The notes under the pieces are model-generated. The model saw nothing but the letters and a program-made list of their open reading frames with translations, was not told where the DNA came from and searched no databases. DNA of 64,000 bases from positions 106,094-170,093 of the forward strand of contig CAZMOE010000003.1 of NCBI GenBank assembly GCA_964567855.1. Reading direction: 5' to 3'. Source of the stretch: Liminaster sp964567855 (GTDB lineage Bacteria > Bacteroidota > Bacteroidia > Bacteroidales > UBA3663). The position numbers were made by a program, and so were the translations under genes. This document shows positions 28,281 to 35,979 of this stretch, one piece after another. The first letter of the stretch is position 1, and every line of letters begins with the position of its first letter.

Positions 28281-29309
28281 TTAAAACAAACCTTTCAAAT
28301 CCAAATATGCAAATTGAAACTCTCCGTCTATAGACATTACCAGCCGGTCATTCCATTCATCATAACAAAAAGAAGTTATCCGGTATCCGACATCCAACGT
28401 CTTACAGTAATCGCCTTTTTTATCAAAGATAATCAATTTTGTAGGACAATTCCCGACCCGACCACGAATCTTATCCTCCCGAATTCTTTCTTCTGCCAGA
28501 TATGAGGCCACGATATGATTTCTTATATACCGGATATTTTTAAAATACGCCGTTCTGTCTTGTTTCGGCACCCAATTCGGGCCATAAATATTATATTTCA
28601 AATTACCTTGCAAATCACAGATCGTCATCAAATCATAGTTGGTATAAGCCTCCACATACAGACTATCTTCTACCGATGCTGTAAAAGCGATCCGCTTGTG
28701 ATGGGTCTCCGGGTGTTTATAGGGCATATCCTCGGCTACCCCAGTGTGCATGTTCCAGCGGGCAACCATAACATCATAGCCCGAAACACCATCCGGACGA
28801 ATCATACACGCCAGAGCAAGGCTATCATTCAATATTGCATATTGACTCGGAAAATCTGCCGCCTTGATACGGGCCTTAATAAAGGGAAGATAAGTCGTAT
28901 CTGACAACAACTTCGGTATATTATATCCGAATATCTTATTTTTCCCATGATCGGAAACATAAAAAACATGCCGGGCAGGATTGCATTGGATCAAGCCCAT
29001 ATTCGATAAGTCACCGGGAGCATCACTATGAGACGCAGTACTGCCCAAATATTTATAATCCGTGCCATCAAATATATGGATAAATTTATCCTTGGAACCA
29101 AAATCCTGAACAATCAGATAACCGTCCAACCAATTTACACGTATAGACGAAGCAATCAAAACCTCATCGTCATCCAAAATCGGTACAACCCGATCTTTCA
29201 CCTCCACAATATTATTCCGTTCCCGCTGATATTTCTCCACCGGATCCTGTGAATCCGTGCAGGAATAAAGCAAACAACAGCAACACACGCAAAGCAGTAA
29301 TTTTCTCAT
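28281..29309 (-). CDS. BF3164-type 6-bladed beta-propeller lipoprotein (paralogue)
   Basis: 343 residues from the ATG at 29309, which puts the Cys-rich hydrophobic signal (RKLLLCVCCCCLLYSC) at the N-terminus; an in-frame ATG at 29363 would add 18 residues running through the hairpin at 29327-29371 and is rejected. Blade-like segments match the downstream paralogue almost block by block: FYVSDHGKNKIFGYNI, DSLYVEAYTNYDLMTICDL, LKYNIYGPNW, KLIIFDKKGDYCKTLDVGYR and FQFAYLDLKGLF. It lies just downstream of an NVEALA peptide gene, separated by a hairpin that may limit its expression. Function unknown. Confidence 0.75.
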   Translation of the reverse strand: MRKLLLCVCCCCLLYSCTDSQDPVEKYQRERNNIVEVKDRVVPILDDDEVLIASSIRVNWLDGYLIVQDFGSKDKFIHIFDGTDYKYLGSTASHSDAPGDLSNMGLIQCNPARHVFYVSDHGKNKIFGYNIPKLLSDTTYLPFIKARIKAADFPSQYAILNDSLALACMIRPDGVSGYDVMVARWNMHTGVAEDMPYKHPETHHKRIAFTASVEDSLYVEAYTNYDLMTICDLQGNLKYNIYGPNWVPKQDRTAYFKNIRYIRNHIVASYLAEERIREDKIRGRVGNCPTKLIIFDKKGDYCKTLDVGYRITSFCYDEWNDRLVMSIDGEFQFAYLDLKGLF

Positions 29310-29326
29310 AACAAAAAAGAAATAAA

Positions 29327-29371
29327 GCATAGATATGTCAATACCACATCTGTTAGCAGACATATCTATGC
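29327..29371 (-). terminator. Hairpin with T-rich tail directly after an NVEALA gene
   Basis: A perfect 13-bp stem (GCATAGATATGTC / GACATATCTATGC) with a 19-nt loop, beginning 17 nt after the NVEALA stop codon. On the minus strand the tail is TTTATTTCTTTTTT. It probably terminates part of the transcripts, or protects the 3' end of the peptide mRNA. The other NVEALA gene has an equivalent hairpin. Confidence 0.6.
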
Positions 29372-29387
29372 AAGTTAAAGAATCTAA

Positions 29388-29639
29388 TCAATAATAGAAA
29401 GAACCATCATAATCCTCTGCATAATCACCATACCAGCCATTACAATAACAGCCATCTCCATCTCCTTTACACCCATTCGGACATGGTTCATAAGAACCTT
29501 CAGGCTTTGCAATAGCCTCAACATTCAGCAGGACTAAGTCCGGCATCCTTTGCTTCCTTACGAAAGAACAATAATAACTCAGGGCAAATCCGCCCAACAC
29601 GATGGCTAAAGTAGCCACTTTCATTGTTGTTTTTTTCAT
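29388..29639 (-). CDS. NVEALA-family peptide precursor
   Basis: An 83-residue precursor. A hydrophobic segment (residues 8-24) is followed by a basic patch (RKQR) and the family motif LLNVEAIA (NVEAIA at 39-44). The remaining about 39 residues are the presumed mature part: four Cys (53, 57, 64, 66) in a Gly/Asp-rich context, then an acidic, aromatic tail. NVEALA proteins are known in Bacteroidota only as a family of small exported peptides of unknown function. The motif ends in an A-x-A-like tripeptide, so cleavage there by a signal peptidase is conceivable. Downstream are a hairpin, two propeller lipoproteins and a divergent signal peptidase. Confidence 0.85.
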   Translation of the reverse strand: MKKTTMKVATLAIVLGGFALSYYCSFVRKQRMPDLVLLNVEAIAKPEGSYEPCPNGCKGDGDGCYCNGWYGDYAEDYDGSFYY

Positions 29640-29718
29640 AACAATATAAAAATATTAATTAAACATATTAGACTGACATAATCATCCGTAGAGGAGCAGG
29701 AATAACCTTTGTCCAGCC

Positions 29719-29814
29719 TCAATCTATACATGGCACGCGCATAGCCGGAATACCGTACAAGTTACGCTGAAGTTTGCGTAACGAATCACGCTCTGAGGTG
29801 GACAATAATGACAT
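29719..29814 (-). other. Very short open frame and hairpin in the gap upstream of the NVEALA gene
   Basis: The 258-bp gap at 29640-29897 holds a 31-codon ATG frame with fairly gene-like composition (SERDSLRKLQRNLYGIP) and a 7-bp hairpin (GTTACGC at 29761, GCGTAAC at 29776) inside it. No family resemblance. It could be a gene remnant, a leader peptide or chance; support is weak. Confidence 0.15.
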
Positions 29815-29897
29815 TTACATAGGATAACGGCAATGACTTTTCGGATTTTTTCGCGATTCATATTACTTTTTACTATATAATCCCCACCCTTCCGATA

Positions 29898-30947
29898 TCA
29901 ACGATACCGAAAACGATATAAAAAACAATCTTCTCCGTGATAAGCAATGCTATAAACAAAAGAACTGTCCAAACAAAAGTTATCGACCTTAAATGGTAAT
30001 TTCATCTTCAGAGCCTTTTCCCCATTCCAATTAAAACATACAATTTCATCAGACATATAATATTGTTTTATCAAATCATCATATGTCCCATCAGCAACAT
30101 TAAAACAAATCCATTCATCAGTCACAGCCAAATTAAAAAAACCAGCGGCACTTTTTCGACTATCTAATATAAAACGCTCACCAACTCTCTTAGCAACAGG
30201 AGTTTTTTGAAAAGAAGAAACATGCACTCGAGTTACCGTAGTATCATCCACCTGATAGATTTCAAATATATCGGATGCCAATGTATGTACTACAAAGCGT
30301 CCAATTCTATAATTAGCTTTTAATTCCCCCTGAAATACAGAGTTACGCAACCATCCCTCAACCACTCCGCAATCAAAAGGATAGTCGAAATCTTCGCGGT
30401 ACATACACGTAGACTTGTCAATGATTCCCAATCTTTTTCCAGAAGCCATTCCACCTAATACAACACAAAAATTTTCGAACGGCAAAATTCTGGAAACTCG
30501 AAAACTACGAACGTTAGGTATACTATCACTCGTCCATTGAACACAGCTCTCATCTTGAGACACTAAAAAAGATAAAGGTACCGTGTACAAACGTCCTTGT
30601 TGCCACGAATAAAACATCAATGATGTATCATTAAGCATCAAATCCGCCCCAAAATCCAAAAATTCATCTTTACCTTGTCCTACAACACCCCATTTCCGGA
30701 ACTGTCGCCCTGTCTCACGATGCCAAAACGAATAGCGATAATCACCCTTACTACCATGTCGAAAAATCAAAATACTATCGACCACTCCAAGTTCAGAAAC
30801 TACATCCAATTCCCCAACATCATCAATTGATATACTATCGAAAATACATAATTCTTTTTCGTCGGGAAAATCAAGAATATCATTTTGCTTCTTAAGACAG
30901 GAAAAACAAAATAAAAATAATAAAAGTATCAAATAAAAATTTTTCAT
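29898..30947 (-). CDS. Propeller-type lipoprotein of unknown function
   Basis: A 349-residue lipoprotein: hydrophobic signal with lipobox FSC (Cys17). The mature protein has the spacing and strand pattern of the BF3164/6-bladed propeller group: SILIFRHGSKGDYRYSFWHR, GQGKDEFLDFGADLMLNDTS, RLGIIDKSTCMYREDFDYPF, EWICFNVADGTYDDL and FVYSIAYHGEDCFLYRFRYR. Similarity to the other propellers here is distant. Base composition is strongly AT-rich, unlike the surrounding core genes. It lies 110 bp after the thioredoxin-like/DUF1573 gene, with no clear promoter in the gap, so it may be read from the same transcript. Confidence 0.65.
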   Translation of the reverse strand: MKNFYLILLLFLFCFSCLKKQNDILDFPDEKELCIFDSISIDDVGELDVVSELGVVDSILIFRHGSKGDYRYSFWHRETGRQFRKWGVVGQGKDEFLDFGADLMLNDTSLMFYSWQQGRLYTVPLSFLVSQDESCVQWTSDSIPNVRSFRVSRILPFENFCVVLGGMASGKRLGIIDKSTCMYREDFDYPFDCGVVEGWLRNSVFQGELKANYRIGRFVVHTLASDIFEIYQVDDTTVTRVHVSSFQKTPVAKRVGERFILDSRKSAAGFFNLAVTDEWICFNVADGTYDDLIKQYYMSDEIVCFNWNGEKALKMKLPFKVDNFCLDSSFVYSIAYHGEDCFLYRFRYR

Positions 30948-31057
30948 AATAATTGCAATTCTGCCCTCTTTATCTACTATAAATATTTCATACTATAACA
31001 TAAATTTCCCTACAATAAAGCTTTAACATTATCATAAAATATCGAAAAGCGAAGTAA

Positions 31058-31948
31058 TTAAAACAATGCTTTTCCTTTCAAATGAACTACAAATTCCTTT
31101 CCATTATTCATCCGAATATAGACCTCCCTGAAAAACTCTCCAGGCTCCTCTGCATAATAAATCAAATAAACGCGGGCATCCTCTCCGGGAGCAATCCTTT
31201 CTTTTTCAGGTTCAACAGTAATACACTCACAAGAAGAGATTATTTCTTTAATCCTAATATCCTCTTGCCCTTGGTTATGAATACTGAAATATGATTCCTG
31301 TGGTTCTTGCGATGAAAATGTTCCCAAATCTATCTCCTGTAAAAAATTCTCCATTACATCTTTTTTTATTATTTCTTTTGTACAATGTCTTTTATTTATA
31401 ATCTCATAATATAACGATCTAATACTTAAATTTCTAATAGGATTCCCAATACAAATGACTTTATTATTTTTATCTAACAAAAAAGTTTGAAAATCATATT
31501 CAATTGGAAAATGATTTAAAGTATTTAAAGTATCTTTCAAATCAATACAAACAGGATATTCAAACCGATTTCGATGCAAAATATATCGAATATTATTAAT
31601 ATCATCTGGATATATAAAGAATAGAAATGAAACAGAAGCGGTAGTAATAGTATCAATACTTTTTATGAAACTCTCCCAACCTAATAAATTCATTCTACAA
31701 TTCATACATCCAGAATTATTGATGTACATAAGAATTTTATAATCTGTATCCATAGAAGGTGAAACTATGGTATCAGAAGTATATTTCGTAAAAACCATAT
31801 TTTCAGGGAAAATTATAGTTTTATTGTTCCATTCCTTCACAATTTGTTCAAATTGACGATGCTGAGAATCGCAAGCAAAAAATAATAAAACATTTTCTAA
31901 CAATAGAATAAAGCATAATAAACATCGTAAATTTTTATTTCTAAACAT
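31058..31948 (-). CDS. Thioredoxin-like lipoprotein with C-terminal DUF1573 domain
   Basis: A 296-residue lipoprotein (lipobox FAC, Cys26). Residues about 55-180 look thioredoxin-like: strand YKILMYINNSG, then C81-M-N-C84 at the position of the CxxC redox motif, followed by later strands (FPIEYDFQTFLLDKNNKVIC). Residues about 205-296 match DUF1573, an immunoglobulin-like domain with SYFSIHNQGQEDIRIKEI and SSCECITVEPEKERIAPGED, common in Bacteroidota surface proteins. A CxxC in a non-cis-Pro-proven fold could act on disulfides, including those of the Cys-rich NVEALA peptides nearby; this is inference. Very AT-rich; 25 bp after the upstream propeller gene. Confidence 0.75.
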   Translation of the reverse strand: MFRNKNLRCLLCFILLLENVLLFFACDSQHRQFEQIVKEWNNKTIIFPENMVFTKYTSDTIVSPSMDTDYKILMYINNSGCMNCRMNLLGWESFIKSIDTITTASVSFLFFIYPDDINNIRYILHRNRFEYPVCIDLKDTLNTLNHFPIEYDFQTFLLDKNNKVICIGNPIRNLSIRSLYYEIINKRHCTKEIIKKDVMENFLQEIDLGTFSSQEPQESYFSIHNQGQEDIRIKEIISSCECITVEPEKERIAPGEDARVYLIYYAEEPGEFFREVYIRMNNGKEFVVHLKGKALF

Positions 31949-31973
31949 ATAATTTTTACTTTTTAATCGGCAA

Positions 31974-33059
31974 CTACATATCTTTAAATCTCCACTTCAT
32001 AATCAAGTGATTACTATCGATAGAAACATCCTTTACCTGAGGCGAAAAATCTTTCCATACCTCTAAATAACTTTTGGGATCAATTGGAGATAATATTTCC
32101 TCTTCATAACCTTGATACATCTTGGGTAATGTAAAAGGACTATATTTTCCATTTTTCAATACTTTTCCAGCAAAATCCATTACCGTCACACGATATTTTC
32201 CATTCAAAATAGAAGCTAATATAATTCGATCCTTAAGTAAAAACCAATCCACCAACCAATCATACTTTATTTGATTACTCCAAAATGCCATTCCATTAAA
32301 AAAATCAACCGGCATAGGATTTTTATAATCAATACTATAATAAGGTTCTACCTGCTCCTCTGCAATCGAATAGACTACACAATTAAAATTATCAACATAC
32401 CAAATACGATTATCTAATATCCGGAAAGGAGAAGAAACCAATGATAATCCATAAAATGGCTTTGGTTCCAACAATTCATATTGACTAAGTAAATTAAAGG
32501 CCTTATCAAATCGATATAACAAAAACACATCTTGATCAAGAACATTAACACATCTATTTGTAGTACAAACAAAACCCGATTTATCACTTATAATATTCCA
32601 TAATTGCATATCTCCAATTTTTTGCGAACGCAAAAAAGTTCCTTGCATATCATATATATATAATTTGGAGTGCTGATTAGATAAAATAATGACTCGTTTA
32701 TTATCTTTATCAATCGTAAAATCCGATATCCCAGCATATTCCTCAGGACCACTACCATAGGAGCCAATTCGACGAACAAATTTTCCCAATTGATCGAAAA
32801 CAAAAACTGTAGCTTGTCTTTTATCAAGAACATAAAAGTTTCCTAAAAAAAATTCAATCTTATCAATAGTTTGCAATAAGCATTCCTCTTTTGTTTCTAA
32901 CAAAACAAAATCTGAAACTTCTATTAAGGTAGTAGGAGAAAGGGCCTCTTCTCGTTCTAAATTAAAAGATAAAAGAATTGTATTACTATCTTTTTGCCTT
33001 AATGTGCAAGCACTAAACAAAAAAATAGACAAAAATAAAATAGACAAAAAAGATTTCAT
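31974..33059 (-). CDS. 6-bladed beta-propeller lipoprotein
   Basis: A 361-residue lipoprotein with lipobox SAC (Cys18). The family signature is clear: ALSPTTLIEVSDFVLLET near the start, IEFFLGNFYVLDKRQATVFV, the blade turn GKFVRRIGSYGSGPEEYAGI, DFTIDKDNKRVIILSNQHSK and the C-terminal YLEVWKDFSPQVKDV. This is the '6-bladed beta-propeller' family of Bacteroidota. The closest sequence in the window is the pseudogene at 38266-38806, whose C-terminal half aligns with this protein. It lies between the NVEALA gene (with its hairpin) and the thioredoxin-like gene. Ligand unknown. Strongly AT-rich. Confidence 0.85.
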   Translation of the reverse strand: MKSFLSILFLSIFLFSACTLRQKDSNTILLSFNLEREEALSPTTLIEVSDFVLLETKEECLLQTIDKIEFFLGNFYVLDKRQATVFVFDQLGKFVRRIGSYGSGPEEYAGISDFTIDKDNKRVIILSNQHSKLYIYDMQGTFLRSQKIGDMQLWNIISDKSGFVCTTNRCVNVLDQDVFLLYRFDKAFNLLSQYELLEPKPFYGLSLVSSPFRILDNRIWYVDNFNCVVYSIAEEQVEPYYSIDYKNPMPVDFFNGMAFWSNQIKYDWLVDWFLLKDRIILASILNGKYRVTVMDFAGKVLKNGKYSPFTLPKMYQGYEEEILSPIDPKSYLEVWKDFSPQVKDVSIDSNHLIMKWRFKDM

Positions 33060-33074
33060 AATTGCAAAATTTAA

Positions 33075-33113
33075 AAGAATATGATAATATAATAATCATA
33101 CTATCATATTCTT
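33075..33113 (-). terminator. Hairpin with T-rich tail directly after the second NVEALA gene
   Basis: A perfect 12-bp stem (AAGAATATGATA / TATCATATTCTT) with a 15-nt loop, 9 nt past the NVEALA stop codon. The tail on the minus strand is TTAAATTTTG. Stem sequence differs from the hairpin at 29327-29371, but placement is the same. Confidence 0.55.
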
Positions 33114-33121
33114 ACTCTTCA

Positions 33122-33457
33122 TCATAATTGATAAGTACCTCTAGGGCAAGATGATACATGGGCATGATCGCATAAAAAAGGTGACGTTGCCGGAACTTGA
33201 TAATCTTCTGTTTCGGTAATTACAATACAAGTCCATTCATTTGTTTTTGAATCATAACAATTTGCATAAGAAATGGCTCTTGTACAATTCATCATCGGGA
33301 CCTTTTCAGGATTATCAGCTAAAGCCTCAATATTAGCTAAAACCAAATCAACACTTTTTTTATTCACATAATACTTAGACATACCTAATAAAGTAAATCC
33401 TGCAATACACACCGTTACAAATAAATTGTACAATTTTTTTTTACTTTTTTTTCTCAT
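33122..33457 (-). CDS. NVEALA-family peptide precursor
   Basis: 111 residues from the ATG at 33457; an in-frame ATG at 33514 would overlap the upstream transglutaminase gene and put 19 polar residues before the signal, so it is rejected. Layout: strongly basic N-terminus (RKKSKKK), hydrophobic segment (residues 11-26), then LVLANIEALA, with the family motif as NIEALA at 42-47. The presumed mature part of 64 residues has five Cys (58, 67, 77, 96, 104). It resembles the peptide at 29388-29639 only in the leader and motif; the mature sequences differ completely. This conserved-leader, variable-core pattern is typical of processed secreted peptides. Confidence 0.85.
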   Translation of the reverse strand: MRKKSKKKLYNLFVTVCIAGFTLLGMSKYYVNKKSVDLVLANIEALADNPEKVPMMNCTRAISYANCYDSKTNEWTCIVITETEDYQVPATSPFLCDHAHVSSCPRGTYQL

Positions 33458-33485
33458 AATACTTTTAATATTTAAATAATTATTT

Positions 33486-35426
33486 TCACCACCAGACTTG
33501 CTGGCTATTTTCATAAGTAAAAATGCGCTCCTCTTTACCTTGGGTCAAATCATTCAATACATATAAACCGTCGGACGGGACATCGAAATGTAGGTAGAAA
33601 TCCTGTGCTATTTGCTCTTCGGAATCATTCCATCGGTCGTCACCCCAATATTTCAATCGGTATTTATGGCCGGGAATGATGAAATTCGTATCGCTTCGTG
33701 GACAATAACGCAATTTTGTCAGCCTAAAATTTTTGCTTCCCAAATCCAACCCGACATAGCCACCTCGACGACTTTCTTGACTATAATAAGAAGCGAAATC
33801 GCCATCCATAGCCCGTTTGAATAATTGCAAAGTATCCTGTGCCGGTCCAAAAACTGTGCCGGAAAGTTTCCGCTCATCTCCTCCATTCACGGGACAGCCA
33901 TAAAATTCCAATTCTGCGACATGCCCCTTCCGCCCATCGGCAAAATGCAATCGCAAATATCGAAACGGGATAGCCACATCGACCGGAATATCGACAACAT
34001 CACCATCGTTCACCTCCGTAAAAGTGTACAATGAAGTAATTGATTGAAAATAAGCATCGTTCGCGCCCTCCACGCAAGCGCCAAGCAAACCCTTGGAAAA
34101 TGAGGCAATACGTTCAAACTTAGGATACTTACGATGGAGTTCAAGAGATTTTCTCTGTGCCGTCGTACAAATAAAACGGAGATGGCCGTCCTCATCAAGC
34201 GTAAAAGGGTCATTGACCGGGATTATCCGTTCTTTCTCATAAACCGCGGCCAAATAGCAATTGCCGGGCATCATGTTCCGAAAGATAATTCGTCCACCGG
34301 CCATTTTTCCCCAATATACCGGCCGCCATTCCATGTTATCGAACGTACAAATAACCCCATAGTTATGCCGACCGGCATTTCTGGCACAAGGTACTGCAAC
34401 GTCGTAGGTTTTTCCGTATTGCTCTGTAACATCCCGGCAATCCCGCCGACAAACAATCGGAGGCAACTCGGAAGTAGCGGGGACATCCAATTGTATTTCA
34501 AACGTTTTACGAAAGACTTTGGAGGGCTTATAGGCCATTTTTTCCTGTTTACTTCCTAAGGCATCGAAAGCATAGGTCTTACAGCTATCTAATAAAAGAA
34601 CCACCCACTCATGGCCATTGCTGCGATTTGCCCACAGCGGTACAAAATCCATCGTAGCGGGTAGGCCGTACGACCGCAACATATCGATGGTATATTCACA
34701 CCAATGGCGACAAGCGCCACGTCGGGACAACTCCTGCATCCGATGCGGGAGCGAAAACGGATAGCGCCACATCTGACGAGAATCTTTAAAACGCCTTATT
34801 CCGGACACATAACGGTGATAAGCATGCAAAAGTGTACGGTAATCACCACATGCGGAATCACATATTTCACGCATCTTATTATATAAATCAAGCCGGTCTT
34901 CTTCTAACGGTGCGTTTCCGACACGATATGGCAAAACATATTGACAAAAATCATCCCAGGAACGACTGATATAAGGAGGTGCCTCCTGCCAGGCGCGAAA
35001 TGCCAGATCTATATTACGAATCAAATAATCACTCGTAATACATCGGGAATCAAATCGCCGATTTACACACCGGACATTCAACATGCCATATTTTCCAATC
35101 AATTCGTCCCAAAGGCCATTGACAACAGGAGGATTCGGCTCTGTAATGCCTTGCTCTGAAAGGGCATGGTACACATGGAAAATCGTATCATAACGATCCA
35201 GAATCTCTCCCTCATAACAAAACTTGTCGCCCATGTTGGCTATCAGGAATTGTGCGGCACGAAGTTTCAGCGAGTCATTGGAAAAATGAGCAAGTACCTT
35301 TTTCAGTTCCACAAAATTTCGCCCGGACTGTTGTTCCACAAAGTCCATCCCCGGATTGCTGGAACAAGCCATGAGAGAATAGGCGACATAGAGCAGCCAA
35401 TTGACAAAGAAAAGATACTTGCTCAT
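33486..35426 (-). CDS. Transglutaminase-like lipoprotein with C-terminal discoidin-like domain
   Basis: A 646-residue lipoprotein (lipobox MAC, Cys21). Residues about 150-300 contain a transglutaminase/protease-like core: GACRHWCEYTIDMLRSYGLP holds the probable nucleophile Cys (about 237-241), followed by the NGHEW histidine (about 272) and FDALG aspartate (about 287), in the usual Cys-His-Asp order. The C-terminal part (about 470-610; LRLHFADGRKGHVAELEFYG, GYVGLDLGSKNFRLTKLRYC) resembles F5/8-type (discoidin) carbohydrate-binding domains. Such proteins may cut or cross-link peptides at the surface. It precedes an NVEALA gene by 28 bp, so the peptide is a candidate substrate; that link is inference. 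Confidence 0.78.
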   Translation of the reverse strand: MSKYLFFVNWLLYVAYSLMACSSNPGMDFVEQQSGRNFVELKKVLAHFSNDSLKLRAAQFLIANMGDKFCYEGEILDRYDTIFHVYHALSEQGITEPNPPVVNGLWDELIGKYGMLNVRCVNRRFDSRCITSDYLIRNIDLAFRAWQEAPPYISRSWDDFCQYVLPYRVGNAPLEEDRLDLYNKMREICDSACGDYRTLLHAYHRYVSGIRRFKDSRQMWRYPFSLPHRMQELSRRGACRHWCEYTIDMLRSYGLPATMDFVPLWANRSNGHEWVVLLLDSCKTYAFDALGSKQEKMAYKPSKVFRKTFEIQLDVPATSELPPIVCRRDCRDVTEQYGKTYDVAVPCARNAGRHNYGVICTFDNMEWRPVYWGKMAGGRIIFRNMMPGNCYLAAVYEKERIIPVNDPFTLDEDGHLRFICTTAQRKSLELHRKYPKFERIASFSKGLLGACVEGANDAYFQSITSLYTFTEVNDGDVVDIPVDVAIPFRYLRLHFADGRKGHVAELEFYGCPVNGGDERKLSGTVFGPAQDTLQLFKRAMDGDFASYYSQESRRGGYVGLDLGSKNFRLTKLRYCPRSDTNFIIPGHKYRLKYWGDDRWNDSEEQIAQDFYLHFDVPSDGLYVLNDLTQGKEERIFTYENSQQVWW

Positions 35427-35471
35427 ACTAATATAATATATAATAGAAGAGGAGATTCTATAGGTGAAACA

Positions 35472-35828
35472 TTAATCCTGCTCACCAGCCTCCGGCCCAT
35501 CCATTCCGGTATCGACCTCACAGTCATAATCGCCGCTACCGGTCTCAACCGTAATATCTACCACCCCCTTGTTGGGATTTAAAGAAATGACGGCCACAGA
35601 GTCGGCCACTTCATAAGATTCTCCCGAAATCACAACACGGTCAATGATCTCAGAGGCCTCGACTGTAAGGTCTTTACCATTCCATGTGACGAACGGAGTT
35701 TTAGAAGTATTGGTTATATGTCCCTTACCCTCTTCTTTTTTCCCTTTTTCATCCGCATGGAGTCCAAAACAAACAAATGGCATAAGAAATGCCACAATGA
35801 TCCCAATTTTAAAATACTGCATAAACAT
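35472..35828 (-). CDS. Small exported protein of unknown function
   Basis: 118 residues from ATG at 35828; a second ATG at 35822 would give an equally good signal peptide (QYFKIGIIVAFLMPFVCFG). The mature part starts with a Lys/Glu-rich stretch (ADEKGKKEEGKG) and continues as a short beta-rich region (LTVEASEIIDRVVISGESYE, KGVVDITVETGSGDY), ending in an acidic tail. It vaguely recalls DUF3244-type small secreted proteins but I cannot assign it. It is the first gene after a well-formed promoter and a long palindrome, so it probably heads the transcript running into the transglutaminase and NVEALA genes. Confidence 0.6.
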   Translation of the reverse strand: MFMQYFKIGIIVAFLMPFVCFGLHADEKGKKEEGKGHITNTSKTPFVTWNGKDLTVEASEIIDRVVISGESYEVADSVAVISLNPNKGVVDITVETGSGDYDCEVDTGMDGPEAGEQD

Positions 35829-35854
35829 AATATGTTAAGTTATTTTTCCGCTTG

Positions 35855-35886
35855 CAAAAGTATATTATTAATCAGCGGAATGCAAA
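35855..35886 (-). promoter_or_regulatory. Promoter heading the NVEALA/propeller locus
   Basis: On the minus strand TACTTTTG (-7, 35855-35862) and TTTG (-33, 35883-35886) are 20 bp apart, an ideal match. The ATG is about 27 bp past the -7 box. The palindrome at 35894-35939 begins 8 bp upstream of the -33 box. Confidence 0.6.
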
Positions 35887-35893
35887 CAAATCC

Positions 35894-35939
35894 TGTGACG
35901 AAAAAGTGACAATATTGAAATTGTCACTTTTTCGTCACA
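35894..35939. promoter_or_regulatory. Long perfect palindrome: operator and/or terminator
   Basis: A 20-bp perfect stem (TGTGACGAAAAAGTGACAAT and its complement) with a 6-nt loop. Each arm contains GTGAC twice. It lies between the regulator gene's stop and the -33 box of the locus promoter. It could terminate regulator transcription or be the binding site of that regulator. The TTGTCA core recurs upstream of the other TPR/HTH regulator (3922-3957). Confidence 0.5.
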
Positions 35940-35979
35940 AAATAAACAAATATCAGGTCATTTTATAATAAGTCATATA

